From: Mesorhizobium sp.
Lineage (GTDB): Bacteria; Pseudomonadota; Alphaproteobacteria; Rhizobiales; Rhizobiaceae
Assembly (NCBI RefSeq): GCF_023954305.1
Contig: NZ_JAMLIG010000005.1
Location: forward strand, 1-64,000
DNA length: 64,000 nt
Reading direction: 5' to 3'
The stretch's first letter is position 1; the number at the start of each line of letters is the position of its first letter. Below, one piece after another: positions 24,424 to 33,268 of the stretch. Both the position numbers and the translations under genes were made by a program. Under the pieces are notes generated by a model. That model searched no databases, was not told where the DNA came from, and saw only the letters and a list, made by a program, of their open reading frames with translations.

Positions 24424-26598
24424 TCAAGAGCCGGGCGCAGATTGGCCCTTGTCGATGCTGTCGAGGACCTTCCTCGCCCGCTCAAGGTCCTGCTGAAGGA
24501 TGCTTCGTTGAAGCTGGGACAGCCGTTTCTCCTTCAACAGGCTTGCGGCCTCCTCTGCGGAACGCGCCCATGCTGACCGGTGTCTCGCGGTGATGCTGGC
24601 ATTTGGACAAAGGGTCGGCTGGCAGGCCGCGGTCAGCGGGCCTTTGGCGCCGGTGGCCTGCTTCAAGCAGGCGGCCGTGCCAGGATCGAAGAAGCAATCG
24701 GCCAGCACGCCGACATGCAATGTTCGCGCGAGGCTAGCGAGCATGGTGCGGAGCCGGGCACGATCAGCGATCATGGCCGGAAGCGGTCCGAGGTCGTCCG
24801 ATATGTTGTCGAGCGTCTTCGCTATACGCGCCGCCGCAGGTCCGGACAGCGTGGCTCCGGCCTGTCGCTTGTCGAAATAGATCAACAGATCATCGAGCTG
24901 GCCGAGACTACGTTGGCTCTCGACTTCCGCCCGAAAGCCGGATCGGCTGGAGCCGGCATAGCCTTCGAACGCGGCGACGGAGGCGTGCTTGTACTGGATC
25001 ATGCCGGCGATCGTGCCGAAGGGACGGTTGGCGATGTGCCATGCAATCGTGCGCCTGAACTGCCGCGTCGTGATACGCCAAGGCTGATCACCAGGCCCAT
25101 TAGGGACCGCCGGTGTGTCCGGGGTGCCGAACAACGCGTTGAGATGGCCACGGAAATGATTGAGCTGACGCACGATCTCGGCCGAGAGGTGATCCTTACA
25201 AACCGATTTGGCGGCAAGTACCGGCCAGAGTGTTGTCAGCTCACGCGCGGATGCGGCTCGGAACGACAGGCGTTCCAGGACATCGACAGCTCTGGCGACA
25301 GGCTCGATGGTGACCCACTCGGCAGGCTCACCCCGGGCGGCCTTACCCTTATAGGCGACGGATCGGACGCGGTGGCGCATGATCATGCCATCTTCACTGC
25401 GCGTCAGGGAAAGGCATCCACGCTGCATCGCCTGAACTTCGCAATCCCGCATTCCGGTAAGATAGGCGCAGAGAATATAGGCTGCCGATTGCAGCATGCG
25501 CTCTTCCGCCGCGAGGGTCTTGGCGTCGAAGCGAGGCCGCCAGGGCTTGCCGGTCTCGGGCAGAATGGAGATCGGCGTATCCATACCCCCAGTCTCGACA
25601 CCGAGTTCGAGCACCGCAGCTCTGATCTGGCGTGGAGCGCCATTGGTCAGTTGAATGTGCATCTTCGGCTCGGCCAGGGCGTCGATGCCGATGTGCAGAT
25701 GAAGCAGGTGTGAGTTGACGGGTGGCAACAGGTCTCCTGTCTCGGGGTGTCGGAGAAATATGCCGTTATGGGCAGTGCCCCATATCGGCACCCCGCGGCC
25801 TTCGCTGCGAAGCCGCCCGAAATAGTCCTCGAGACGCTTGCGGTGTCGTTCTCGACGATGCTTGCGCTCGAGAACGCGATCGGCCTCTATGAGGGCCGCG
25901 CAGCGTGCTTCGAGACGGTCCATCTCCTCGCGCGCAGCGAAGATATCGGAAGCGAACTCGGTCACATACCGGATCGACCAGGCCAGCAGCGGCGACATAA
26001 TCGCTTCGGGAATGCGCGGCGTCCGATTCTCACGGACGTGACGATAGCCAGCGACGCGAGCTGGAGCGCGTCCAGCCCACGGCTGGAATGGCAAGCCACT
26101 GGAGGGAAGATAATCCCGATAGGCATAGAGGTCGAATGGGATCTCCAACAGGTGAGCGACGATGATGGGCCGGCGGGTGCGATCAGCCTTGAGATCGCGG
26201 GCGTACCGGTCGAGAAGCGCTTGGTCGACCTGCCGAAGATCGAGGAAACCAAGGTCATCACGCACGAACTCAAAGAAGCGTCGTGCGCGGTTGAACACCT
26301 GCCGGACGCTGCCGGGAGGAAGTATCTTGCGGTGACCTGGCAGATCGACGTTCAGCCGAGCGTAGAGGAGTTCACGCAACGCCTCACGGACACCCGCATC
26401 CTCGACCGACCCGAAATGCACGGTGACGTGACAGCGGCGGGCATTCTCGCGAAACACGGCTGGTCCGAGATCCCAGCTCGGATCGCCGTATCGCGACAGA
26501 GCGTCCCGATCGAAACCGGGCTTTAGCGGAGCGGTCGCGAGAACCGGGCGCAGATCGAAGTGCCGGGAGGTAGACGGTGCTGGTGCCGGCCCTATCAT
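24424..26598 (-). CDS. tyrosine recombinase, third of the trio
   Basis: Large recombinase of 724 residues. The catalytic region has the first Arg in AYLTGMRDCEVQAMQ, RQFRRTIAWHI in place of the HxxR box, and KHASVAAFEGY with the presumed nucleophile Tyr. A Cys-containing C-terminal region follows (DCFFDPGTAACL, CQPTLCPN), perhaps zinc-binding. Its ATG overlaps the preceding stop (ATGA). With its two partners it would cut and rejoin the element ends. The box changes suggest a specialised or non-standard role in the trio. Confidence 0.8.
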   Translation of the reverse strand: MIGPAPAPSTSRHFDLRPVLATAPLKPGFDRDALSRYGDPSWDLGPAVFRENARRCHVTVHFGSVEDAGVREALRELLYARLNVDLPGHRKILPPGSVRQVFNRARRFFEFVRDDLGFLDLRQVDQALLDRYARDLKADRTRRPIIVAHLLEIPFDLYAYRDYLPSSGLPFQPWAGRAPARVAGYRHVRENRTPRIPEAIMSPLLAWSIRYVTEFASDIFAAREEMDRLEARCAALIEADRVLERKHRRERHRKRLEDYFGRLRSEGRGVPIWGTAHNGIFLRHPETGDLLPPVNSHLLHLHIGIDALAEPKMHIQLTNGAPRQIRAAVLELGVETGGMDTPISILPETGKPWRPRFDAKTLAAEERMLQSAAYILCAYLTGMRDCEVQAMQRGCLSLTRSEDGMIMRHRVRSVAYKGKAARGEPAEWVTIEPVARAVDVLERLSFRAASARELTTLWPVLAAKSVCKDHLSAEIVRQLNHFRGHLNALFGTPDTPAVPNGPGDQPWRITTRQFRRTIAWHIANRPFGTIAGMIQYKHASVAAFEGYAGSSRSGFRAEVESQRSLGQLDDLLIYFDKRQAGATLSGPAAARIAKTLDNISDDLGPLPAMIADRARLRTMLASLARTLHVGVLADCFFDPGTAACLKQATGAKGPLTAACQPTLCPNASITARHRSAWARSAEEAASLLKEKRLSQLQRSILQQDLERARKVLDSIDKGQSAPGS

Positions 26599-28382
26599 TG
26601 CCGGGCCTCCGGCGGCAGATAAAGGGCATGTCCCTCCGCCTCGCGACGGGCTTCGGCAACCACGCTCTCGGGGAAAGCAGGGAGAACCTGCCCGACGATG
26701 CGATCATGCGCGCGGCCGAACTTCATTGCCCAGTCTGCGGCGGAGAGACCCACCCGTTGCTCTTTGATAAATTGCAGGAACGCGATGATCGCCGGCAGCT
26801 TGCGTGCGGTGATGACGGCGTTGCGGCATTCGAGGCAGCCCCAGAAGGGTTGCGGACAAGGCGCGCCGGCTTCCCCGAAGGGGCTGCGGTCAAAGCCTGA
26901 GCACGCCGCCAGCCAAACATCCTGTTCGCCGTCCAGAAGAGCGTCAACATCGCTGTTCTCTTCGGAAACGCCCTTGCTCAGGCGCCATGAGTCCTCGTCG
27001 TTAGGCGCCAATACGATCGGGCCGGCGGCCGCAGCGACTTCAGAAAATGCCTCGGCAACGGTGGCTTCGTGCAGCGGTCGCAGCGAGGGGATATCAGCGT
27101 AGTGACGCGCGGCGATCTCCGGCGTATGACCGACGGCGAAACGCGCCATATGGCCCTCGGTCTTCAGATACCAGAGTGCCTTGTGGGTCTTGCGCAAGCG
27201 AGAAAGAACAAGGCGGAGAGGCTCCCCATCGTCATCGATGAGATCATGCCCCTTTATCCATCTGGCGACGAGCTCCTGCTGATGCTCCAGACCTGCACGA
27301 AGCTGCTTCCGCCCGGTATAATAATAGAGCCAAAGGTTCTCGCTTGGGACGAACTGCCGTGTGAATCCCGTTGCCTCGATCAGCTTGCGGATCAGACCGC
27401 CCGGTGTTCCGATCCCGCCATCACGGACGCGAATGTACTTGTACTCAGCGCCGCGGGCACGCCGCTTAACGTAGGCGATCTCGATCGTGCCGGGTCCGGG
27501 ATTTTGAAGGCAGTCGATCGTCAACGCCTTGCAGCATTCGAGCTCCAGGCCGGTCTCCAGAGATAGGAACGTCAGAAGCGGTGGAATATCCATGGCATGT
27601 AGATGGAAACGTGCGTGTAGATCTTCGGCTAGGGTCGAGACCGGGAGACCGAGGCGCAGCCTCATGAAATAGAGCCTCTTGAAGATACTGTCGCCGCTGC
27701 TGAGCCTGCCAGAAGCAACAATCCGGGCGTTGGCTTCGTCGGTCACTCTGCGGAGACTGGCATCGCCGCCGTCACCATCGAGCGGCTTCCCGATCCGTCT
27801 GAATATCTTGGCGATATCAGCGCGGGCCGCATCACGAAGCTGCCTTGCAACGAAGGGGCTATAAGCGTCACGCGGCTGCGAGCGACCGACGGATCGTGCA
27901 ATGGTATAGGCCAAGCGACGACGGACGCCTTCGTCCAGAAGACCAGGTTGGTCGGCGTCGATCGAGCGCAAGGCGAGAATGGCCTTGGCGAGAACGGTAT
28001 GCCGGTGAATAGGCTTCATCCCGCCGGCTTCGAGAAAAGCTTCGTATCCTTCGATGTCTTCAGCGCGCAGATCGGCGGGCGTCTTTGCCGTGGAGTGCTC
28101 GCGCAGATACGCGAAAAACTTCAGATAGCCCTGCAAGTGCTGTTTGATCGTGCTCCGCGCACCCAGCGAGCCACCAAGCCCGGACTGCCGACGAAGAGCA
28201 CCTGCGAAAGGAATGGCGAGCTGTCGCGGATGCACATCGACAAGGTCAACTTCGACAGTCCCGCCGTAGCGCGCCTCGATGTTGAAGCGAAGTCCGAGTA
28301 CCGGATCGCTGGCGTGCGGGGGAACAGCGCCATCGGCTGGTGCAAAGCGAACCGCGGTTCCCTTGCGCGGACGCCCCCTCAC
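26595..28382 (-). CDS. tyrosine recombinase, second of the trio
   Basis: Protein of 595 residues; the GTG at 28382 overlaps the upstream stop (GTGA). The core-binding domain includes STIKQHLQGYLKFFAYLREH. In the catalytic domain the position of the first conserved Arg reads TGLELECC, so the Arg looks absent. The later RLRKTHKALWYLK and VGHTPEIAARHYADI boxes keep Arg, His and the final Tyr. A C-terminal Cys motif is present (CPQPFWGCLECRN). It may depend on its partners for catalysis. Confidence 0.8.
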   Translation of the reverse strand: MRGRPRKGTAVRFAPADGAVPPHASDPVLGLRFNIEARYGGTVEVDLVDVHPRQLAIPFAGALRRQSGLGGSLGARSTIKQHLQGYLKFFAYLREHSTAKTPADLRAEDIEGYEAFLEAGGMKPIHRHTVLAKAILALRSIDADQPGLLDEGVRRRLAYTIARSVGRSQPRDAYSPFVARQLRDAARADIAKIFRRIGKPLDGDGGDASLRRVTDEANARIVASGRLSSGDSIFKRLYFMRLRLGLPVSTLAEDLHARFHLHAMDIPPLLTFLSLETGLELECCKALTIDCLQNPGPGTIEIAYVKRRARGAEYKYIRVRDGGIGTPGGLIRKLIEATGFTRQFVPSENLWLYYYTGRKQLRAGLEHQQELVARWIKGHDLIDDDGEPLRLVLSRLRKTHKALWYLKTEGHMARFAVGHTPEIAARHYADIPSLRPLHEATVAEAFSEVAAAAGPIVLAPNDEDSWRLSKGVSEENSDVDALLDGEQDVWLAACSGFDRSPFGEAGAPCPQPFWGCLECRNAVITARKLPAIIAFLQFIKEQRVGLSAADWAMKFGRAHDRIVGQVLPAFPESVVAEARREAEGHALYLPPEARQ

Positions 28383-29803
28383 AGCGAGGCCTCCGAAGGA
28401 AGCAGCGCCAGGAGTTCCTCGACTGCCGCATCGACGGTATCGGCACGCGTCGCGATGTGGTCGAGGTAAATATAGGTCGTCGTCAGGCTGGCATGGCCGA
28501 GAAGCCGTTGTACCTGCTGGAGAGGATCGCCAAGAACTTGCCGATATCCCTCCATCGGCCCGGCAGGCAAAGCTGCATCGCGGAGACGATGCTGAATGAG
28601 CATCGCCAGCATGTGAACGGCGAAGGTGTGACGGAGCTGATGCGGGCTGATGCTGATATCGAAACCAAAGGACCTGCACCGGCTGGAGGCACGGGCGAAA
28701 GCGACTTCCCAGGAGTTCGGCTGCACCGGCAAGCCGATCTCCGAAAGCCACAATATCGCCGGTTCGGTCGGTGTGCCGTCTCTGTCGCAGATAATGATCC
28801 GAGCGCGTTCATCCGGGCCGAGCAGGTCGAGTGCAATATCGCCGCCACCAATCAACCGTAGCCGGGCAGCATGCCGATCCCGATGAACGCAGATCGGCCG
28901 GTCGATCGATTGCCACTCCGAGCGCCGCTGGAACTTCGCGACGGCATGGGCACGTTCGACATCGACATAGGCACGCACCTGTTCGAGCAGTCGAGCGGGA
29001 ACGAGAATCTGGCGACCGCGATCGCCCTTGGTCTGGGCATCCGGCAAATCCAGCCAGACCTGACGGCCCGGACGCTGATCGGTGAGAACGAGATCGGAGG
29101 TGAAGAGAGATGACGCTTCTTCCAGCCGAAGCCCTGTGGTCACCAGGAGATCGGAGAACAGCGCATTGCGAATGCCGTTGCGATCTCGGGCACCGGGGCG
29201 TGTACGGCCGTCAGGAAGGAGCCCTCTGAGGCCGACATCCCGAAACCGCCGATAGTCATCGAGCGTGACGAAACTGACGTCCGCTCGACGCGCGGCGGGT
29301 TCATAAGCATCGTTCCGTGCCGCAATCTGCACCCGTCGTCCAGCGTGCCCCTGCCTCCAGACCGAGCGATGCGTGAAGGGTGCTTCCGCAATCAACCCTT
29401 CCTGCATACCCCAGCGATATAGTCGGTCGAGGCAGGCGACGGCGCGATTCCAGGAGGCAGCGGAGATGCGCTGCCCCGCGTCGGCACGGCGCCGGACGCG
29501 GTGATAGGCAAGGACATCATGCCGGTCGGCTTGCCATATCGTCTTCGCGCAGGCTTCCGAAAGAAAACGAGTCCAGACAAGAACGTCGTAGCCATAGGCG
29601 CGAAGGGAATGGCGGGAGCGAACGCCGTTGAGAGGAAGGTCGCGGAAAAAGCGATCCAGATCAGGATCGTATAGCGCCCCGTCCCGGAGGATCATTGGGA
29701 CATGGGCGTCAAGGCCCTCCGCTGATCTGCGCTCCTGAATGGTGATGCTTGAAGCTGCGATTACATTGTCCACAAGTTGTTCAACCTTCCCCCGGACCCC
29801 CAT
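28379..29803 (-). CDS. tyrosine recombinase, first of the trio
   Basis: Recombinase of 474 residues with a complete active site: TTGLRLEEASSL (Arg), HQLRHTFAVHML (HxxR) and LLGHASLTTTYIYLDH (GH and nucleophile Tyr). The N-terminal core-binding domain spans roughly residues 45-160. The ATG at 29803 is used; a TTG at 29821 is also in frame, and neither has a clear ribosome site. It is the first gene of the three-gene overlapping operon and the only member with all canonical residues. Confidence 0.85.
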   Translation of the reverse strand: MGVRGKVEQLVDNVIAASSITIQERRSAEGLDAHVPMILRDGALYDPDLDRFFRDLPLNGVRSRHSLRAYGYDVLVWTRFLSEACAKTIWQADRHDVLAYHRVRRRADAGQRISAASWNRAVACLDRLYRWGMQEGLIAEAPFTHRSVWRQGHAGRRVQIAARNDAYEPAARRADVSFVTLDDYRRFRDVGLRGLLPDGRTRPGARDRNGIRNALFSDLLVTTGLRLEEASSLFTSDLVLTDQRPGRQVWLDLPDAQTKGDRGRQILVPARLLEQVRAYVDVERAHAVAKFQRRSEWQSIDRPICVHRDRHAARLRLIGGGDIALDLLGPDERARIIICDRDGTPTEPAILWLSEIGLPVQPNSWEVAFARASSRCRSFGFDISISPHQLRHTFAVHMLAMLIQHRLRDAALPAGPMEGYRQVLGDPLQQVQRLLGHASLTTTYIYLDHIATRADTVDAAVEELLALLPSEASL

Positions 29804-29841
29804 CCGGGGAGCCAGTTTCAACGAAGGAGTTCAACTTGCCC

Positions 29842-29904
29842 GGCGCTATCCAGGCCGGCCTCCGCCAGCTATGTGGGAGCGCTGCGGCCGGCCTGGATAA
29901 CGCC
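29842..29904. repeat. 19-bp inverted repeat between element end and recombinases
   Basis: Arms at 29842-29860 (GGCGCTATCCAGGCCGGCC) and 29886-29904 match at 18 of 19 positions around a 25-nt loop. They lie between the right terminal repeat and the first recombinase gene. This may be an accessory recombinase site or a regulator site. Confidence 0.7.
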
Positions 29905-29954
29905 TCCGTCAGTCCTATTGCATCGACATCAGCAGGACACTGGGAGTCGGTGCA

Positions 29955-29967
29955 GACTGTCAAGATA
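29955..29967 (-). repeat. right terminal inverted repeat
   Basis: GACTGTCAAGATA, the reverse complement of TATCTTGACAGTC, at the right junction with the ardC 5' fragment. It supplies the stop codon that now ends that fragment. Confidence 0.7.
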
Positions 29968-30712
29968 AGGCAACCAGTTCCTCGCGGGCGTAGCCTTGGT
30001 CGCCCCATGCCTTGCGGCCGAGATCGCGGGCAAGGCGGCTTTCATGGCGGGTCCAGTGGACACATTCATGCCCGAGCGTGGTCGCGTGGGCCTCGGCCGA
30101 CACGAAAGCCTCGAACGGCGGCATGCCGATGTAATCCGCGTCGATCTTGTAGAAGGCCGAATTGCCGCCCTCGCGAATATCCGCGCCGAGATTGGCGAAG
30201 AAGGCATCGGCGTGGGGGATACGCTGCTTGTTATCCGATCCGGGCGGAACCGTCGCGGCGGCGTAGTAGTGGGCGGGCAGGTTGTCGATCTGGTCGGCGC
30301 AAAAGACGCTGTATCCCTTCATAAACGGGATTCGGCGCTCGACTTCCTCGCCCTGCTCGTTTTCCTCCCTGCGCTCGATGGCGCTGGCATAGACGACAAG
30401 GGCTGACTTCTCGCCACGGCGAACCTGCCCGCCAAGAAGCGCGGCCTGCTTGTAGGTCAGCCAGTAGGCGGAAGCGTATCCGCGTTCGGAAGCCTCCATC
30501 CACAAAAGCACCGTATTGATACCGCGATAGGGGATGCCGTTATGGCGCAAGGGGCGGACAGGGGCGCCGCAGGCGCCCCATGGCTGCATCCATGGGCGGG
30601 CGCCTTTTTCAAGCTCCTCGATGATCTTCCTCGTGATGCGTTCATAAACATCGGCGCGGGGAGCGGCGTCGGGATCGCGCCGGACGCGGCGGCGTGGCTT
30701 GTCGGTGGTCAT
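29960..30712 (-). pseudogene. ardC: 5' fragment of the split ardC gene
   Basis: The frame of 250 codons covers the ArdC ssDNA-binding domain (RADVYERITRKIIEELEKGA, WLTYKQAALLGGQVRRGEKS) and the zinc-site helix (TTLGHECVHWTRHESRL). It stops three residues after AREELVA because of the inserted element. The start ATG at 30712 has GAGGAG upstream in leader-repeat copy 3. The missing C-terminal 85 or so residues are at 22892-23140. Loss of that helix may or may not abolish activity. Confidence 0.88.
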
Positions 30713-31030
30713 GGCTAATCTCCTCTTGTCCCGCGAAGCGGTTTCCTGTCCCGAAGGGGCAGGAGCCCCGCTCCTGCCCCCCGAGGCGTCGCCGGCGAGA
30801 CCGGGAGAGAGGGGGCGCAAGGGACGGCGCAGAGCGCGGCGCTCGAGGACGCCCTGGCGGCCTCGATCGACGCGCGGCCGGCTGGTGCGCAACGCGGTTG
30901 CATCCCCCTGCGGGTGCGACCGACTTGCTGCACCAGGCGGTCAAGGCGGCCCCTTGCGGGGGGAGAGAGGGCAGCGCCCGCTTTCCCCCACCAGACAGAC
31001 GGACCGGGCCGCCCCTGGGCGGCCGCCGCT
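30713..31030. repeat. leader repeat, copy 3 (diverged, about 320 bp)
   Basis: Related to the first 315 bp of copies 1 and 2 with scattered changes and small indels. Three stems are unchanged: CAGGAGC/GCTCCTG (30760-30776), GCAAC/GTTGC (30889-30901) and GGCCGCCC/GGGCGGCC (31007-31024, loop one base shorter). It is the 5' leader of the interrupted ardC. The rightmost 250 bp of the other copies are missing; the catabolic cargo begins there. Confidence 0.88.
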
Positions 31031-31054
31031 CCAAGCGATATGCCAGCGACCCTA

Positions 31055-31083
31055 TTGACAGTATCTTGGTAAGATACTACTGG
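31055..31083 (+). promoter_or_regulatory. promoter and candidate GntR operator of the first transporter operon
   Basis: A TTGACA box (31055-31060) overlaps a perfect palindrome, AGTATCTT-GGT-AAGATACT (31060-31078). CCCTATTGAC plus AGTATCTT recurs at 41583-41609 before the crotonase/CoA-transferase operon next to gntR. The -10 box is weak. Confidence 0.6.
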
Positions 31084-31127
31084 AATGTTAATAGGATTGC
31101 AGCCATTCAACGGGAGGAGATGGGACT

Positions 31128-32306
31128 ATGCCTACGTGGTGGAATGTTATGCGTGCCGGCGTGTTCGGAGCCGGATTGACCCTGAGCCAAGTTGCGCAGG
31201 CGCAGGAGGTGGTCAAGATCGGTCAGATCGAGGCACTGACTGGCCCTACTGCGACCTACGGCTGGATGTCGGCGCAAGGTGCTGGGCTCGCCGTTGACGA
31301 GATCAACGCGGCCGGCGGGTTCGCCGTCGGCGACAAGACCTACAAGCTCGAGTTAATGCAACTCGATACACGTGGCGAGCCCCGCGAAGCCACGGTCCAG
31401 TTCCGCCAGTTGATGGAGGGCGAGGTCAAGTTCGTATTCGGGCCGTTCCTCACCAATGTGTTCAACGCGATCGAACCGATCGCGAATCAGTACAATGGCA
31501 AGTTCCTGATGTTCACCGGCGCGACGTCCGCCCATGCGGCGCTCCAGCAACCGGATCGTGACTACCTGCTGCGAACCTGGAACTGGGATGCGGGCTCGAG
31601 CGGCTTCGGCACGCTGATGGTCGACTATCTGACGAAGCTGGAAACCAAGAAGGTTGCCATGCTCTTTCAGAACGATGCATTCGGCAAGACCGCCGTGGAT
31701 ATCTATTCCGGGCTTTTTAAGGAAGCCGGGATAGAACTTACTGTCGAGATGTTCGAGCCCGGAACCAAGGATTTCAGCGCCGCGCTTGCGAAGCTGGCCG
31801 CCGGCGAGCCGGACATCCTGTTCCCGGGTTATTCGGATGCCGTGCTCAACGACATCGTCAGGCAGTCCACGGAGTCGGGGTTCGGCGACCGCTTCTTCAT
31901 CGTCCGAGGCTCGATCGGCCCAGCGCTGAGGAACAAGGACGCCATTCAGGACTACATTGCCTACGTCCCGAAGGATTTCGAGAGCGCGGAGAAGAGCGAT
32001 CCGAAGATCGCAAAATTCATCGAAAGCTACAAGAATTTCTACAAGCGCGACTTCCCTTATGACCAGGCGCCGCTGTGCTCCTCGTCATGCTACGATCATG
32101 TCTACATGCTGGTCGAGGCCATGAAGCAGGCAGGAACCGTCGACGACGTCGGCAAGATCCGCGAGGCGCTTCTGAACATGACGTATGACGGCCTCTGGAG
32201 GATCACCTACGACCAGACCGGCGAGGCGGTGTTCAACTTCGACATCATCCATGTCCGCAACGGCGGCGCTATCGAGACGGTCCATTACGACCCGACCCAG
32301 GAATAG
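31128..32306 (+). CDS. branched-chain-type ABC transporter, substrate-binding protein 1
   Basis: Periplasmic binding protein of 392 residues of the LivJ/LivK class, also used for aromatic and other organic acids. A signal peptide ends near VAQAQ; the mature part starts VVKIGQIEALTGPTATYGWM, and GDKTYKLELMQLDTRGEPRE and FGPFLTNVFNAIEPIANQYN are typical. GGGAGGAG lies before the ATG. It opens a six-gene operon with its permeases, ATPases and an oxidoreductase. The ligand cannot be told; the neighbouring acyl-CoA genes favour a carboxylate. Confidence 0.85.
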   Translation: MPTWWNVMRAGVFGAGLTLSQVAQAQEVVKIGQIEALTGPTATYGWMSAQGAGLAVDEINAAGGFAVGDKTYKLELMQLDTRGEPREATVQFRQLMEGEVKFVFGPFLTNVFNAIEPIANQYNGKFLMFTGATSAHAALQQPDRDYLLRTWNWDAGSSGFGTLMVDYLTKLETKKVAMLFQNDAFGKTAVDIYSGLFKEAGIELTVEMFEPGTKDFSAALAKLAAGEPDILFPGYSDAVLNDIVRQSTESGFGDRFFIVRGSIGPALRNKDAIQDYIAYVPKDFESAEKSDPKIAKFIESYKNFYKRDFPYDQAPLCSSSCYDHVYMLVEAMKQAGTVDDVGKIREALLNMTYDGLWRITYDQTGEAVFNFDIIHVRNGGAIETVHYDPTQE

Positions 32307-32407
32307 CTCCCCGACGCTCCCGCGACTGAGCGGGAGCGTCCGCATCCGGTTTTTTCAATCCATCACGGAAGCGCAAGGTCTGCCTGGCTTCCAAGGGGTT
32401 CGATTCA

Positions 32408-33268
32408 ATGACACAGCTGGTCATCGGCCAACTGCTCAACGGCGTGATCGTGGGTTCGCTCTACGGCATCCTCGCCCTGGGCGTGACGCTTACATTCGGG
32501 CTCACCGGCGTCGTGAACTTCGCGCTTGGTGCATTCATGATGCTCGGGGCCTACGGTACATGGTATTTCTATGATGTCATCGGTTTCCCTTATCCGCTGG
32601 CGGTTCTCGCGGCGGTGATCGTGGTGAGCATCCTGGGCCTCGTCTCGGACCTGGCATTGTTCCGCTACACGCGCGGCAACCTCGTCAACGGCCTCCTGGT
32701 CTCGATAGGCTTGATCTTCATATTCGAGGCCATGGTGCTGACGGCTTTCACGACAACGCCGAAAGACCTTTCCTACGTACTGCCCGGAGCAGTGAAGTTT
32801 GCCGGGATCACGCTACCCAAGATCAGGGTGGCAGTGTGCGCCGTCTTCGTCGTGGTGATCGTCGGCACGTATCTGGCGCTTACGCGCACATGGCTCGGAC
32901 GTGCCGCCTTCGCCTACTCACAGAATTCGGAGGCGGCGGCGCTCATGGGTGTCAGGACCGGGCGCCTCCAAACCTTGGTGGTCGTCTATTCGACGGCGCT
33001 GGCAGGGCTCGGTGGCGGTCTCTACGCCAGCATGTACTCCATAGAGCCGACGATAGGCGCGTTCTACATCCTGAAGGCGGTCGAGGCCGCTATCCTGGCC
33101 GGCGTCGGCAGCGTGATCGGGGCTCTTGGGGGCGGCATCATCCTCGGCATAAGCGAGAACATAGGATCGGTGTTCTTTCCCGCCGCGTTCAGGGATGTCT
33201 ATGGACTCGTCTTCCTGATCGCCATCCTGCTCGTCCGTCCAGGCGGGCTCTTCGGAGATCGGTCATGA
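32408..33268 (+). CDS. ABC transporter permease, LivH type, set 1
   Basis: Inner-membrane permease of 286 residues with about eight hydrophobic segments. LNGVIVGSLYGILALGVTLT at the N terminus and GVGSVIGALGGGIILGISEN near the C terminus are LivH signatures. It overlaps the LivM-type gene by ATGA. It pairs with that protein to form the channel of transporter 1. Confidence 0.9.
   Translation: MTQLVIGQLLNGVIVGSLYGILALGVTLTFGLTGVVNFALGAFMMLGAYGTWYFYDVIGFPYPLAVLAAVIVVSILGLVSDLALFRYTRGNLVNGLLVSIGLIFIFEAMVLTAFTTTPKDLSYVLPGAVKFAGITLPKIRVAVCAVFVVVIVGTYLALTRTWLGRAAFAYSQNSEAAALMGVRTGRLQTLVVVYSTALAGLGGGLYASMYSIEPTIGAFYILKAVEAAILAGVGSVIGALGGGIILGISENIGSVFFPAAFRDVYGLVFLIAILLVRPGGLFGDRS

Larger units (their letters stand above)
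23143..29967 (-). mobile_element. recombinase-trio (RIT-like) element carrying ardC
   Basis: Element of about 6.8 kb inserted in a resident ardC gene. It contains three overlapping tyrosine-recombinase genes and an intact ardC, all leftward. Its ends are imperfect inverted repeats (ATCCTGACAGTC left, ATCTTGACAGTC right as reverse complement), and GGCAA flanks both sides (23138-23142 and 29969-29973). Trios of tyrosine recombinases with terminal repeats are known as RIT elements; these proteins are larger than typical RIT members and share features with Tn554-type transposases. The gene split fixes the boundaries well. Confidence 0.8.

Noticed and set aside
25747..26526. Plus-strand frame of 259 codons inside the recombinase trio
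   Set aside because: Antisense to the third recombinase, which has clear motifs.
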